Shown in pieces: positions 17,434 to 26,955 of a stretch of 64,000 nucleotides of DNA. The DNA comes from Actinopolyspora mzabensis (GTDB lineage: Bacteria; Actinomycetota; Actinomycetes; Mycobacteriales; Pseudonocardiaceae): contig NZ_FNFM01000003.1 in NCBI RefSeq assembly GCF_900101095.1, forward strand, positions 310,001 through 374,000, given 5' to 3'. The notes under the pieces are model-generated. The model was not told the DNA's origin and searched no databases. It saw nothing but the letters and a program-made list of their open reading frames with translations. Position 1 is the stretch's first letter, and every line of letters begins with the position of its first letter. The translations under genes and the position numbers were made by a program.

Positions 17434-18469
17434 GAGCGCGATCCTTTCCGAGATCCTCCCCGACGGTGTCTCCCACCACCCGCGCCGTCGACAGCGCCGT
17501 GGCCAACCCGGCCGGGTCGGCATCCAGCCCCTCGGGAATGACGCACGGTGGTGCACACAGGTCCGGATCGGTCATGGCCAGCAGCACGTCGTCGACCGAC
17601 ATGCCGGCTTGTTGCATCGCCGTGATCTCGCGAGCGTTGACGCCGAGCGGCAGCGGACCGTTGCCCAGGTCGGTGCCGTAGCGCACCGTGCCACCGTGCT
17701 CCCGGAAACGGCGCAGGTTGTCCTGCGCGCACTCGAGCTCCGCCGTGTGGTGACCGTGACCGTGGATGTCCAGCGTACTGATCCAAACCATGTCGCGGGC
17801 CGCGGCCAGTGCTGCCTCGTCGACCCGCTCGGTCCAGGGTACGTGGGCGAGCCGGTCGACACCGTGCGACAACACCGTCGCGAACGTATCGGCCCCTTCC
17901 GCGTGCGCGACGACGTCGAGGCCGTGCTCGTGGGCGGTGTCCACGATCACCCGCAACACGTCGTCCTCCAGCACCGGCCCGGCACGGGTGTGCAGGGTGA
18001 TTTTGATCGATTTCGCACCGAGGTCCCGTTGTTCGGCCACGGCGAGGCGTGCGTCGCGTCCGGAAGTCACCTGGCGGTAGAGGTCCGGCTGCGCCCAATC
18101 CCTTGTGCTCGGATAACCCCCTGGTGCGGTGAGCATCGCCCCGGCGAACCGGCATACCGGCAGGGACGGGTCCTCGTGGGCGAGCAGTTCGGCGATCCGG
18201 GTCGGGCCGCTGCCGAGATCGTCGACTCGCGCGATTCCGCCGGCTCGTACTTTTCGTAGCTCGACCAGTCCGGAGTGCACGTGCGCGTCGTGAAGTCCTG
18301 GCAGCAACGTCCCAGGAAGACGCGTTGCCCGTGCCGACTCCGGCACTTGGTCCCTCGCGCGTGGTGGTCCGGCCGGGAGACCGCCGTGCAACGGCAACGC
18401 GCACCGGCCCCACCACGTGTCCTGCCCCCACCAGGCGGAATCGGCGAGCAGCCAGCGGTACTCGGTCAT
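17426..18469 (-). CDS. Amidohydrolase-superfamily metal hydrolase
   Basis: 347 residues. It carries the superfamily's metal sites: HDAHVHS (His63, His65), a Lys in AKSIKITLH, a His in VVAHAEG, a further His in RLAHVPW and the catalytic Asp in RYGTDLG. GGAGG lies just before the ATG at 18469. It is the first gene of a two-gene operon with kynureninase, with overlapping ends. I infer that it acts on a compound of the kynurenine route, for example hydrolysing N-formylkynurenine, which kynureninase needs and for which no KynB-type gene is seen. That role is a hypothesis, as the fold serves many substrates. Confidence 0.82.
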   Translation of the reverse strand: MTEYRWLLADSAWWGQDTWWGRCALPLHGGLPAGPPRARDQVPESARATRLPGTLLPGLHDAHVHSGLVELRKVRAGGIARVDDLGSGPTRIAELLAHEDPSLPVCRFAGAMLTAPGGYPSTRDWAQPDLYRQVTSGRDARLAVAEQRDLGAKSIKITLHTRAGPVLEDDVLRVIVDTAHEHGLDVVAHAEGADTFATVLSHGVDRLAHVPWTERVDEAALAAARDMVWISTLDIHGHGHHTAELECAQDNLRRFREHGGTVRYGTDLGNGPLPLGVNAREITAMQQAGMSVDDVLLAMTDPDLCAPPCVIPEGLDADPAGLATALSTARVVGDTVGEDLGKDRAHD

Positions 18470-18667
18470 GCACCTCCGGTCTCGGACTCGTCGCGGAGCA
18501 CACCCGTTCCGGCACTCCGGCTTGACTACTCTTCCGGCAGGGCTGGCGTGCTCGACCTGGCTCTGACGGACTCGGTAAGGATACGTCGGACAGTGGCGAT
18601 TCCGACAGTTTCAGACCCGAAAACTCCTCTCACGTGGTCGGAAAGTTCCGCAACCGGCGAGCCCTTC

Positions 18668-19375
18668 CTACCGTCGGGCGTTTCGCGTGGTCTCGGGGAG
18701 CACCCGCCGTCGGCGGACGAGCAGGGTGAGCACGCCTGCAGCGGTGATACCGCCCAGGTTGATCAGCAGCTGCAGCACGGCTTCGCCACAATGGGTCCAG
18801 TGGCCTGCGACGGCGGCGAGCGCGGCGAAACCGGCTGCGGGCACGGTCGTCACGGAGATGAACACCCCGATGAGGGTGCCGGATTTCTCGGAGGTCAACG
18901 CGAGCATGCCCGCGGCTCCGGCCAGCAGTGCGATGACGATCGAGTAGGGCTCGATGTGGTAGATGAAGGACGCCGTGCGTAGCCCCCGAGCTCGCCCAGG
19001 TCGAAAATACCGACCTCACGCCCCAAAATGGCCAGGACGACGGTGACGAGGATCGAGACGGGATAGCCGAGGCCGAGCGCGACGCCTGCGCGGCTTACCA
19101 GGTCGCGACGACTGCCGACGGTGGCTACGGCGAGTGCTGCCGGTGGGCCGAAGTCAGGGCTGACGACCATGGCGCCGACGGTGGTGCTGGCCGAGTCGGT
19201 GAGCACACCGACCGCGGCCAGCAGGCAGGCCAGGGTGAGAAACGCCAGGAAGATGCCGTCGAGCCGGGATTCCTCACCGGTGATCGCTACCAGTTCGTCC
19301 CAAATCACCGCGTCGGCGGGTCGGCCGGGGTGGCGGCTTCGACGGTCTCGCCGACTCGCGTCGACGAGCTGTGGA
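18668..19375 (-). pseudogene. DUF389 membrane protein, truncated and frameshifted
   Basis: The N-terminal part is lost; the remnant begins about 75 bases from the acyl-CoA ligase start on the other strand. Three frames are needed: VGETVEAATPAD; then AVIWDELVAITGEESRLDGIF and the helices FLAFLTLACLLAAVGVL and TTVGAMVVSPDFGPPAAL; then, after a shift near 18990, LRTASFIYHIEPYSIVIALL and GTLIGVFISVTTVPAAGFA. DUF389 proteins are multi-pass membrane proteins of unknown function. The reading frame is not functional as written. Confidence 0.7.
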
Positions 19376-19449
19376 TGGAACCAAACGTTTCGTATAAGAT
19401 GCGGCGCCACCACTCGTACAGTTGCGGGATACCGTGTTCTGGAGGCCCC

Positions 19450-20982
19450 GTGTTCGTTCCGTTCAGCGTCTCCGACTTCATCGATCGTGCCGCTCAGGTC
19501 TACGCGGACCGCGTCGGTGTCGTCGACGAACCCGACCAGCCGGCACCTTCCCTCGGTGAGTTGACCTATCGCGATTTCGCGGGTCTTGCGACCCGGCAGG
19601 CCGCCCACCTCGATGAACTCGGTATCGGAGTGGGGGAGCGGGTGGCCGTTGTCAGCCACAACAGCGCGCGGCTGCTCACCGCTTTCTTCGGTGTGGCGGG
19701 GACGGGGCGGGTGCTCGTCCCCATCAATTTCCGGTTGCGCCCCGACGAGGTGCGCTACATCGTCGAGCACTCCGGCGCGCGGGCGCTGTACGTGGATCCC
19801 GCCCTGGAGGAGGAACTCGGGGAGGTGACGGCCGAGCACCGCTACACGCTCGGCCGGGACGACGACCTGTACGCACCCCCCGGTGCCGAGCCACGCACCT
19901 GGCAGCCGGACGAGAACGCCACCGCCTGCATCAACTACACCTCCGGCACGACGGCCCGCCCGAAGGGCGTGCAGATCACCCACCGCAACATCTGGGTCAA
20001 CGCGCTGACGTTCGGGCTGCACGCGGGCTTGACCGACCGCGACGTGTACCTGCACACCCTGCCGATGTTTCATGCCAACGGGTGGGGGATGCCGTTCGCC
20101 ACCACCGGCCTCGGTATCAAGCAGGTCGTGCTGCGCAAGGTGGACGGAACCGAGATTCTGCGACGTGTCCGTGACCACGGGGTCACCGTCATGTGCGCGG
20201 CCCCGGCCGTCGTCGCGGCTGTGCTCGACGCGGCCCGCGATTGGGAGGGGGAGATTCCCGGCCGCGGCAGCGTTCGGATCATCGTGGCCGGTGCACCGCC
20301 TCCCACCAGGACGGTGGCGCGGGTGGAAGAGGAGCTCGGTTGGGAATTCGTCCAGATCTACGGACTCACCGAGACGTCCCCGCTGCTGACCATCAACCGT
20401 TCCCGTGCCGAGTGGGACGACCTCGCCCCCGAGGACCGGGCCGCCAAGCTCGTCAGGGCCGGTGCTCCCGCGCTGGGAGTGCGGTTGGCAGTCTCCTCCG
20501 AGGCGGACAACGAAGGCGAGGTCCTGGCTCGCTCCAACGTCGTGCTCGACAGTTACTGGCAACAGCCCGAGGAGACCGCCGCGGTGCTGCGGGACGGTTG
20601 GTTCCATACCGGTGACGGCGGCACCATCGGTGAGGACGGTTATCTCACGATCAGCGACCGCAAGAAGGACGTCATCATCACCGGTGGCGAGAACGTCTCC
20701 TCGATCGAGGTGGAGGACGTTCTCTTCTCGCACCCAGCGGTCTCGGAAGTCGCTGTCATCGGCGTGCCCAGCGACAAGTGGGGTGAGACCATCAAGGCAC
20801 TCGTGGTGCTGTCCCCCGATGCCGAGGAACCGACCGAAAGCGAACTGATCAGCTGGTGCAAGCAGCGAGCCGCAGGCTACAAAGCCCCCACGTCGGTCGA
20901 GTTCCGCGACGAGCTCTCGCGTACCGCCACCGGTAAGCTCCAGAAGTTCAAGCTGCGCGCTCCGTACTGGACGGAGGAGTAA
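19450..20982 (+). CDS. AMP-forming acyl-CoA synthetase (ligase)
   Basis: 510 residues of the ANL superfamily. It has the ATP-binding YTSGTTARPKGV at about 163-174, IYGLTETSP, TGDGGTIGEDGYLTISDRKKD and the C-terminal catalytic Lys in TATGKLQKFKLR. It activates a carboxylic acid to the acyl-AMP and then the CoA thioester. The pocket is closest to the medium/short-chain fatty acid branch, but the substrate is not readable. The GTG start at 19450 is chosen for its GGAGG; the frame extends upstream into the DUF389 remnant. It is monocistronic here. Confidence 0.93.
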   Translation: MFVPFSVSDFIDRAAQVYADRVGVVDEPDQPAPSLGELTYRDFAGLATRQAAHLDELGIGVGERVAVVSHNSARLLTAFFGVAGTGRVLVPINFRLRPDEVRYIVEHSGARALYVDPALEEELGEVTAEHRYTLGRDDDLYAPPGAEPRTWQPDENATACINYTSGTTARPKGVQITHRNIWVNALTFGLHAGLTDRDVYLHTLPMFHANGWGMPFATTGLGIKQVVLRKVDGTEILRRVRDHGVTVMCAAPAVVAAVLDAARDWEGEIPGRGSVRIIVAGAPPPTRTVARVEEELGWEFVQIYGLTETSPLLTINRSRAEWDDLAPEDRAAKLVRAGAPALGVRLAVSSEADNEGEVLARSNVVLDSYWQQPEETAAVLRDGWFHTGDGGTIGEDGYLTISDRKKDVIITGGENVSSIEVEDVLFSHPAVSEVAVIGVPSDKWGETIKALVVLSPDAEEPTESELISWCKQRAAGYKAPTSVEFRDELSRTATGKLQKFKLRAPYWTEE

Positions 20983-21600
20983 CGTCTCCGAAATTCAAGC
21001 AGCGAGGTGGCCGAGGAGCCCGGCAGTGTTCGTTTTCGGGGACGGTCTGCACAGCGGTGACTACACCGAAGGGGACAGTGCTGTCGCCCACGGCGCCACG
21101 GTCGACCCGGGAAAAGCCCCGGAGTCCGGGGAGGACTCCGAGGAGTAGTCCGCCAGGGTGAATCGTGGGAGCAGGCTTGACCTTCTCCTCGGCTGGCCAC
21201 CACGTCCTGATGGGCGGCAAGCTTCGTGGGGCAGCCGCCCGTCATCGGTGCTGAACCGAGCCGGCTTTTCAAACCGCCCGGTGCCCTGGTGTGCCGTCAC
21301 GCGTCACCGCGAGTCGTCGGTGAGCGATTCGGTTCACAGCGAGTATGCCGCATCGGCTACAAGGCGAATCGCCACTCGCTCCACAGCCGGCCGTATGCCG
21401 ACATGCTCCCGCGCTTGTCCTCGCTTTCGGTACCCAAGCGGTCCAGCCAGTTCATCCGGACGAACAACACCTCGGGACGTACTCCCGCTCAGAACTACGA
21501 GTTCCTCTTCTGCTCCAACAAAGCAAGACGAGCAGGCGAACGGCGTGGCGATTATTCGTCACCGTGACTTTATTTCCTCGTAGAATCCTCCTCCCGTTAG
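20983..21600. other. Gene-poor stretch before the recombinase
   Basis: No recognised gene. The only frame with a good ribosome site is a 40-residue ORF at 21026-21148 (+), GTG start with GAGGAG upstream, giving an acidic peptide (ends ESGEDSEE). It may be a relic. The rest reads as decayed DNA at the edge of an island that starts with the recombinase. Confidence 0.4.
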
Positions 21601-22872
21601 TCAGTCTTCTTCGTCCTCGTTCGGTTCCGGCGTGGGGTCTGTGACCTCGGTACTCGATTGCAGAGTGGTGGCGACGAGGTCGGCGGCGCTGCGTTCGGGA
21701 TGACGGGCCGCGTGGTTGTAGACGCTCTGGGTGGTGGCGATGCTGGTGTGGCCGAGGTCGGCCTGGACATCGGCGAGGGCGGCGCCTGCCTCGACAGCGG
21801 TGGTGACGTAGAAGTGGCGCAGCGCATGGGGGTGGAGCGCTTCGGCGATGTCGTGCAGTTCGGGGCTGGTGGCCGCCAGTCTGCGCAGCAACTGCCACAG
21901 CCCCTGGCGACTGCACCGCCGGCCACTACGAGTGCTGAGCAGGGGTTGGGGCCCGGAGAGGGTCTGGCCGCGAGGGGCGGGGCGGTTGCTCTGCTGCATG
22001 GAATCGCGGGTGTGGAGGTAGTCGGTCAGGGTGATCTCGACGCTCTCGGGAAGGTAGACGATGCGGGGCTTGTCGCCTTTGCCGGGGACGCGCAGCGCGC
22101 GGCGACCGCGTGTGGTGTGCAGGTCGGAACGGTTGAGGGCACACATCTCACTGACGCGCAGCCCCAGGGTCAGCAGGGCCACCACGGTGGTGGCGCGGGC
22201 GGTGTCCTGCGTGGAGGCACCGCGTCGGGGAGTGGCCGCGGCGGTGTAGAGGGCGCGTACCTGTTCCACGGTGAGGTTCAGCGCGTGGCCGGTCTCGCGG
22301 TTTCCGGACAGCCCGAGGCGGCGCCGGTTGATCGCTGCCGGATTACCGCTGGTCAAACCGGTCTCGGCGAGGTGGGCATAGAGGGCTTTGAGGGTGGCGA
22401 GCATGCGTTCGCGGGTGGTGCGGGCCGCCTCGGCGGTGGCCAGTTCGTCCAGCCAGGCTTTGACGTGGGCGCTGTGGGCGGCCAAAGGGTCGATCCGGTG
22501 GGCGGCGCACCACCGCAGCCAGTGCAGTTCGCGTAGTTTTCCGGGGGCCGCAGGTGGGGGGCGCCGGGTGACTGTCGGTGTCGGTGTCCGCGGGTCGAGT
22601 CCGAGGACTGCGCCGTAGGCATCCACCGTGGCACCCCAACCGGGTGGCCCTGATCCCAGGGTGGCCCAGTCGGCCAGTTCCTCGGGCCCCGCGGGCAAGC
22701 CGAGGCCGGTGGCGTAGGTGCGTCGGGTGGCGACGTTGCCGTAGCCGGCCAGCCAGTCGGCGATGGCAGCCAGCAGGCGTACCGGTTGTTCGGCGCCGGG
22801 CCATGGTTCATGGGCGGCCCCGCTTCGTGGCGTCTTCGTTGCGGCGGGGCTCAACCCCCTGGCGTTAGTCAT
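21601..22872 (-). CDS. Tyrosine recombinase (site-specific integrase)
   Basis: 423 residues. The N-terminal half is a SAM-like core-binding domain (LHWLRWCAAHRIDPLAAHSAHVK-like helices). The C-terminal catalytic domain has the full active set: Arg in LGLRVSEMCAL, Lys in GKGDKPRI, HALR(H), His in LGHTS and the nucleophile Tyr in TQSVYNHAA. The start at 22872 is supported by AAAGGTG; a longer frame lacks a ribosome site. It ends with an acidic tail. It is divergent from a coiled-coil gene, with a 19-bp imperfect inverted repeat in the 139-base gap. It lacks the neighbours of a phage or AICE integrase (no excisionase, no tRNA), so it may act as a resolvase or a standalone inversion/integration enzyme. 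Confidence 0.92.
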   Translation of the reverse strand: MTNARGLSPAATKTPRSGAAHEPWPGAEQPVRLLAAIADWLAGYGNVATRRTYATGLGLPAGPEELADWATLGSGPPGWGATVDAYGAVLGLDPRTPTPTVTRRPPPAAPGKLRELHWLRWCAAHRIDPLAAHSAHVKAWLDELATAEAARTTRERMLATLKALYAHLAETGLTSGNPAAINRRRLGLSGNRETGHALNLTVEQVRALYTAAATPRRGASTQDTARATTVVALLTLGLRVSEMCALNRSDLHTTRGRRALRVPGKGDKPRIVYLPESVEITLTDYLHTRDSMQQSNRPAPRGQTLSGPQPLLSTRSGRRCSRQGLWQLLRRLAATSPELHDIAEALHPHALRHFYVTTAVEAGAALADVQADLGHTSIATTQSVYNHAARHPERSAADLVATTLQSSTEVTDPTPEPNEDEED

Positions 22873-22945
22873 TTTCACCTTTCGGATCCTCGTGTGGCTC
22901 GCTCTGTTGAGGTTAGCAACAAAACAACACTTTCGTAGCAAAGGT

Positions 22946-22992
22946 AGTTATGAATAGCGAAACTCTAAACCAAAGTTGCGATATATATAACT
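22946..22992. repeat. loxP-like imperfect inverted repeat in the divergent gap
   Basis: The arms are AGTTATGAATAGCGAAACT (22946-22964) and the mirror of AAGTTGCGATATATATAACT (22973-22992), matching at 15 of 19 positions. The 8-base centre is CTAAACCA. The surroundings are markedly AT-rich in a GC-rich genome. Arm-8-arm architecture is what a tyrosine-recombinase crossover core looks like. Equally, the repeat sits where a repressor (for example the coiled-coil protein) could control both divergent genes. Confidence 0.6.
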
Positions 22993-23011
22993 CAAAACTA
23001 GGCTGAGGGTC

Positions 23012-24160
23012 ATGGACACCGCCACCGACGACACGGCCCCGCAGGGCCGGTGCAAGCTGGCCGCCTGCCGCGCCCCACTTCCTCCCGCCGGCCCCCGCGG
23101 TGGCCGACCGCCCGAGTACTGCCCGGACCGCACCTGGCCCGGCGGCAAGACCTGCAAACAACTCGCCGCCGCCCAATCCGCCCTGCACGAGGCCTTCGGC
23201 GACGCCCCCGGGACCACGCTGGACAGCGCGGCCGGCGACTTCGCCCGTGCCGCCGACGCGCTGGCCACTCCACTGTCCGAACTGCACACCGCTCTGGAAC
23301 AAGTGCGCGGCCAGGTCACCGAGGAACTGACCACCGCCGCGGCCACCGCCACCAGCGCGCGCACCGACGCCGCCGAGGCCCGCGAGACCGCCCAGCTCGC
23401 GGAGAACGCTCGCGCCGAGGCCGAACAGGCCCAAGCACTCGCCGAGCAAGCCCGCTCCGAGGCCGAAACCGCCGCGGCCGAAGCACGCGGCGAAGCCGAG
23501 CAGGCACGAGCCGAAGCCGAACAGGCCCGCTCGGAGCGAGCCACCGCCCTCGACGCACAGCACCGAGCCGAGACCCGGGCCGCCGCACACGAAGCCACCG
23601 CGGCAGCCGCCACCGACCGCGCCACCACAGCCGAGGAGCGCGCCGCGACCGCGGCCAACGAGCTGACTCAGGCTCGTGAACGCATCGCCGCCCTGGAGGC
23701 CGAACGCGACGCGTTGCGGTCCACGCTGGAGAGCGAACGGCGAACGCACGCGGCCACCGAGGCGGACCTCCGGCAGGCCCGCGACACCGCCCAGACGGCC
23801 GCCCAGGCCGCTGAGACCCGCGTCGAGCAGACCCAAAACCACCTCGAGAAGGTCCAAGCCCGCGCAGAGAACGCCGAGAACCGCGCCGAACAGGCCGAAA
23901 CCCAACTCGCCCACGCCCACCAGCGAGCCACCGACACCGCTGCCGACGCCGCCACCGCCCGGGCAACCGCCGAGACCCTCACCACCGAGTTGACCCAAAC
24001 CAGGACTCGGCTACGGAACCTGCACGAGATCCTGCTCGAGCCGCACGAGACCGACGAACATCTCCGGAACCGCCTGCTCTCGGCACTACTCCAAGACCAG
24101 CCCGAACAGCCCCCAGACCCCGAGGAGACCGGCACACCTCCGACCGAAGGCGCACCATGA
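23012..24160 (+). CDS. Coiled-coil protein with N-terminal cysteine (zinc-type) motif, KfrA-like in character
   Basis: 382 residues. Residues 10-50 have four cysteines (14, 19, 37, 48) around a GRPPEYC segment, like small zinc-binding modules. From about residue 85 to 345 it is one long Ala/Glu/Arg-rich coiled coil with heptad periodicity (RAEAEQARSEAETAAAEA-type repeats). The tail is acidic and proline-rich. There are no SMC-type ATPase motifs. Long alanine-rich coiled coils behind a DNA-binding head are typical of plasmid KfrA proteins, which repress their own promoter and help segregation; this head is different. It is divergent from the tyrosine recombinase, so a DNA-architectural or regulatory partner role is my inference. 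Confidence 0.8.
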   Translation: MDTATDDTAPQGRCKLAACRAPLPPAGPRGGRPPEYCPDRTWPGGKTCKQLAAAQSALHEAFGDAPGTTLDSAAGDFARAADALATPLSELHTALEQVRGQVTEELTTAAATATSARTDAAEARETAQLAENARAEAEQAQALAEQARSEAETAAAEARGEAEQARAEAEQARSERATALDAQHRAETRAAAHEATAAAATDRATTAEERAATAANELTQARERIAALEAERDALRSTLESERRTHAATEADLRQARDTAQTAAQAAETRVEQTQNHLEKVQARAENAENRAEQAETQLAHAHQRATDTAADAATARATAETLTTELTQTRTRLRNLHEILLEPHETDEHLRNRLLSALLQDQPEQPPDPEETGTPPTEGAP

Positions 24161-24318
24161 GCACCCACGGTCATTCCACCTGCTGATCACAGGTCCTCAG
24201 CACGGCATCGGCGGCGGCGAAGCTCCCCGGTTCCGGTGTCAGGCGGCAGGGTAGTGCTCGCTCGATCGCGGTTTGTTCCGGTGTGTTCGGAGTCCGTGGG
24301 GCGCTAACCTGTCGAGAT

Positions 24319-24813
24319 ATGCGCCGGATCGCGGTCGTCGGGAGTGGTGGGGCGGGGAAAACGACGTTCGCTCGTGAGCTCGGGCGACGAACGGGGATTC
24401 CCGTGGTCAGCCTCGACGAGTTCTACTGGCGTCCCGGCTGGCGCCGTCCCGACCGCCAGTGGTGGCGTGGGCGGCAGAAACAGCTTTTGGCCGGACAGTC
24501 CTGGATCGCCGACGGCAACTACTGGTCCACGCTCGACATCCGGTTGAGTCGGGCCGACACGGTTATCGTCCTCGACCGGCCTCGCCGGGTGTGTCTGCTG
24601 CGGGTGCTGTGGCGGAACTGCCGATATCACGGGCAAGCCGCGCAGGCCGAGGGCTGCCCGGAACGCATCTCGTGGGGCTTCCTGAGCTATCTGTGGTCCT
24701 TTCCCCGGCAGCACCGGCCGCGCCTGCTCGCCGAGATCGACCGGCACGCGCCCACCCGCGTGATACGACTACGGTCGAACCGGGACACGCGGCGGTTCCT
24801 CGCCGCAATGTAA
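24319..24813 (+). CDS. P-loop NTPase, adenylate kinase/FlaR-like
   Basis: 164 residues. Walker A is at the very start (IAVVGSGGAGKTTFAREL), then DEFYWRPGW and VIVLDRPRRVCLLRV (Walker B-like), with Arg-rich helices later. This matches the small AAA/kinase family often labelled DNA topology modulation protein, whose real substrate is unclear. I chose the ATG at 24319, where the P-loop begins as in relatives; the frame is open 12 codons further up. There is no ribosome site, but a TAACCT element 17-12 bases upstream suggests a leaderless mRNA. Confidence 0.82.
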   Translation: MRRIAVVGSGGAGKTTFARELGRRTGIPVVSLDEFYWRPGWRRPDRQWWRGRQKQLLAGQSWIADGNYWSTLDIRLSRADTVIVLDRPRRVCLLRVLWRNCRYHGQAAQAEGCPERISWGFLSYLWSFPRQHRPRLLAEIDRHAPTRVIRLRSNRDTRRFLAAM

Positions 24814-24869
24814 CCGGTGTGCGAGTCCGGCCACGAACGTCGTCGTTTCGACGGCCCGTGGAGCGATGG

Positions 24870-25175
24870 TCAGAAGGAACCGGGTGAGGACTCGTGATAG
24901 TGGACCAGCACCCATCTATCATCACTGATCCGGGCGAACATCGAAATCCGGATGTCCACGTCGAACCGCTCGTCACCCACGTCTCGTCCCGCGAAACGAA
25001 ACCGGAAAAAGGCGCGTCCCCCATCGTGCCCTGCCTCGGTCGACACATCAGTGGCCTCAGCGATGTCCACGCTTCCGACCGACTCGAATGCCTCCCGGTA
25101 GTACCGTGCGATCTCATCACGGGTTCGTAGTGGCCGGGCTCGTTCCCCGGCGACATAGAAGAGGGTGTCCTCCAG
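24870..25175 (-). pseudogene. SnoaL/NTF2-like protein, 5'-truncated
   Basis: The readable part starts at LEDTLFYVAGERARPLRTRDEIARYYREAF and runs through GGRAFFRFRFAG, DIRISMFARI and VLVHYHES. This is the C-terminal two thirds of an NTF2-fold polyketide-cyclase/ketosteroid-isomerase-like protein. Upstream codons are antisense to a Tn3-type transposase remnant, so the 5' end was replaced at about 25175. No start or ribosome site remains. Confidence 0.65.
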
Positions 25176-25189
25176 CGGTGGACCGGCTG

Positions 25190-26882
25190 GCGGAGGCGGT
25201 GTTGACGCGGTATCGCCAGGAGAAGGTAGGGCCACCAACGGCGAGCCGGTGGAGCGGGTCGTGGCCAGCGCATTGCGGCAGTTCGAGGATGCCTTCTGCG
25301 GGTGCACGGTGGCGCGGTTGGGTCCGGCCGCTGGTCGACGAGAAAGGCCGCATCGAGCGTATCCCGTATGAGCTGTGTGTGCTGGTGGCGCTGCGGGACG
25401 CGCTACGTCGTCGTGAGGTGTATGTGGCTGGATCCGGCCTGTGGCGCAACCCCGAAGACGAGCTACCCGCGGATTTCGAAACCAGCCGGGATATGCACTA
25501 CGCCGAGCTGCGCCAGCCCTCGGATGCTGCGGAGTTCCTCTCTGGGTTGAAGCAGCGCATGACCAGCGTACTGGAGCGGTTCGATTCCGCCCTCGCCGAC
25601 GGAACGGCTGGCGGGGCCCGGATCACCCGGTGTCGCGGCGAACCGTGGATCTGCTCGACGTGCTCAAAGAGGCCGACTTCCTCACCGAGTTCACCGGCGA
25701 GTTCACCTCGGTGGCCTCCCGCGAGATCATCGACCGGGTCACGCTGCGCCGTCGGCTGCTGCTGTGCCTGTTCGCGCTGGGCACCAACATCGGCATTCGA
25801 CAGCTGGTCGCCACCGGCGAGCACGGGGAGACCGAGGCCGCACTGCGCTACGTCCGCCAGCAGTTCATCACCCGCGACAACATCCGCGCGGCGGTGGGCA
25901 AGCTGGTCAACGCCACCTTCGAAGCCCGCGATCCGCAGCGGTGGGGAGAGGGCACCGCCTGTGCCAGCGATTCGAAGAATTTCGGTTCGTGGCAGTCGCA
26001 CCCGATGACCGAGTGGCACCAGCGCTACGGCCGCCCGGTGCGATGACCTACTGGCACGTCGAGCGCAAACACACCTGCATCCACTCACAGCTTAAATCCT
26101 GCTCTTCGTCCGAAGAAGGCGGCGATGATCGGCGGCGATGATCGAGGGACTGCTGTGGCACTGCACCGACACCGTGGCCGAGGCCAACTACGTAGACACG
26201 CATGGGGCCAGCGTGGTCGGGTTCGCCTTCACCGAACTGCTCGACTTCCGGCTACTACCCCGCCTGAAGAACATCGGCTCCATCCGGCTCTACCGGCCCG
26301 ACGAGGACGCCGCCTACGCCCACCTCGGAGCGATAACCACCAGGCCGATCAAATCGGATCTCCTCGCCCAGCAATACGACCAAATGGTCAAATACGCCAC
26401 CGCGCTGCGGCTCGGGACGGCCGAGTCGGAGTCGATCCTGCGCCGGTTCACCCGCGGCGGCCCCGAACACCCCACCTACCAGGCACCGGAAGAGTTGGGC
26501 CGGGCGGTGCGCACCATCTTCGCCTGCGACTACCTCGCCTGCCCACAGCTGCGCCGCGAGATCCACGGCGGGCTGCAGGTCGTCGAGAACTGGAACTTAA
26601 GGCAACGGCGTCATCTTCTACGGCAAGGACGGCGACCTGGCCGGCCCCGATCGCGAGTCCGCCGAAGTCTCCATGCTGGCGCTGCACTTGCTGCAGTTCG
26701 CGTTGGTGCACGTCAACACGCTGCTGCTGCAGAACGTCCCCGATACTCCAGGTTGGGCCGACCTGCTGGGCGAACACGACCATCGAGCGCTCAGCCCGCT
26801 GTTCTGGTCCAACATCAACCCCTACGGGCGATTCCGACTCAACATGGACACCCGGCTCGACCTGACCGCAGTTACCAGCTGA
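25190..26882 (+). mobile_element. Tn3-family transposase (TnpA) C-terminal remnant
   Basis: About 550 residues of the C-terminal part of a Tn3-type TnpA, broken by at least three frameshifts. Segments are [33 protein letters not shown] and FLSGLKQRM; after a shift near 25620, [16 protein letters not shown] and [12 protein letters not shown] (first catalytic Asp region), WHQRYGRP; after 26050, [18 protein letters not shown]; then [17 protein letters not shown] (second Asp), [17 protein letters not shown]; after 26597, [20 protein letters not shown] (Glu region), NTLLLQNV and [16 protein letters not shown]. The N-terminal third is absent. It abuts a truncated SnoaL-like gene. I could not identify a terminal inverted repeat. 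Confidence 0.88.
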
Positions 26883-26955
26883 ACCGAGCACGCAGCCGTC
26901 TCAGCTGAGGATCCCTCGCCGTACGTAGGCAGAGGGTTCCGCAATTGACGGACGG

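Noticed and set aside
19378..20733. Long minus-strand open frame opposite the acyl-CoA ligase
   Set aside because: It is only a GC-driven shadow with no motifs. The frame is useful only at its far end, where it holds part of the DUF389 remnant.
23405..23560. Short internal repeats in the coiled-coil gene
   Set aside because: They reflect heptad coding of Ala-Glu-Arg rather than a DNA repeat array or CRISPR.
26890..26955. Possible Tn3 terminal repeat downstream of the transposase remnant
   Set aside because: I could not match it to a known 38-bp end or find a partner copy.
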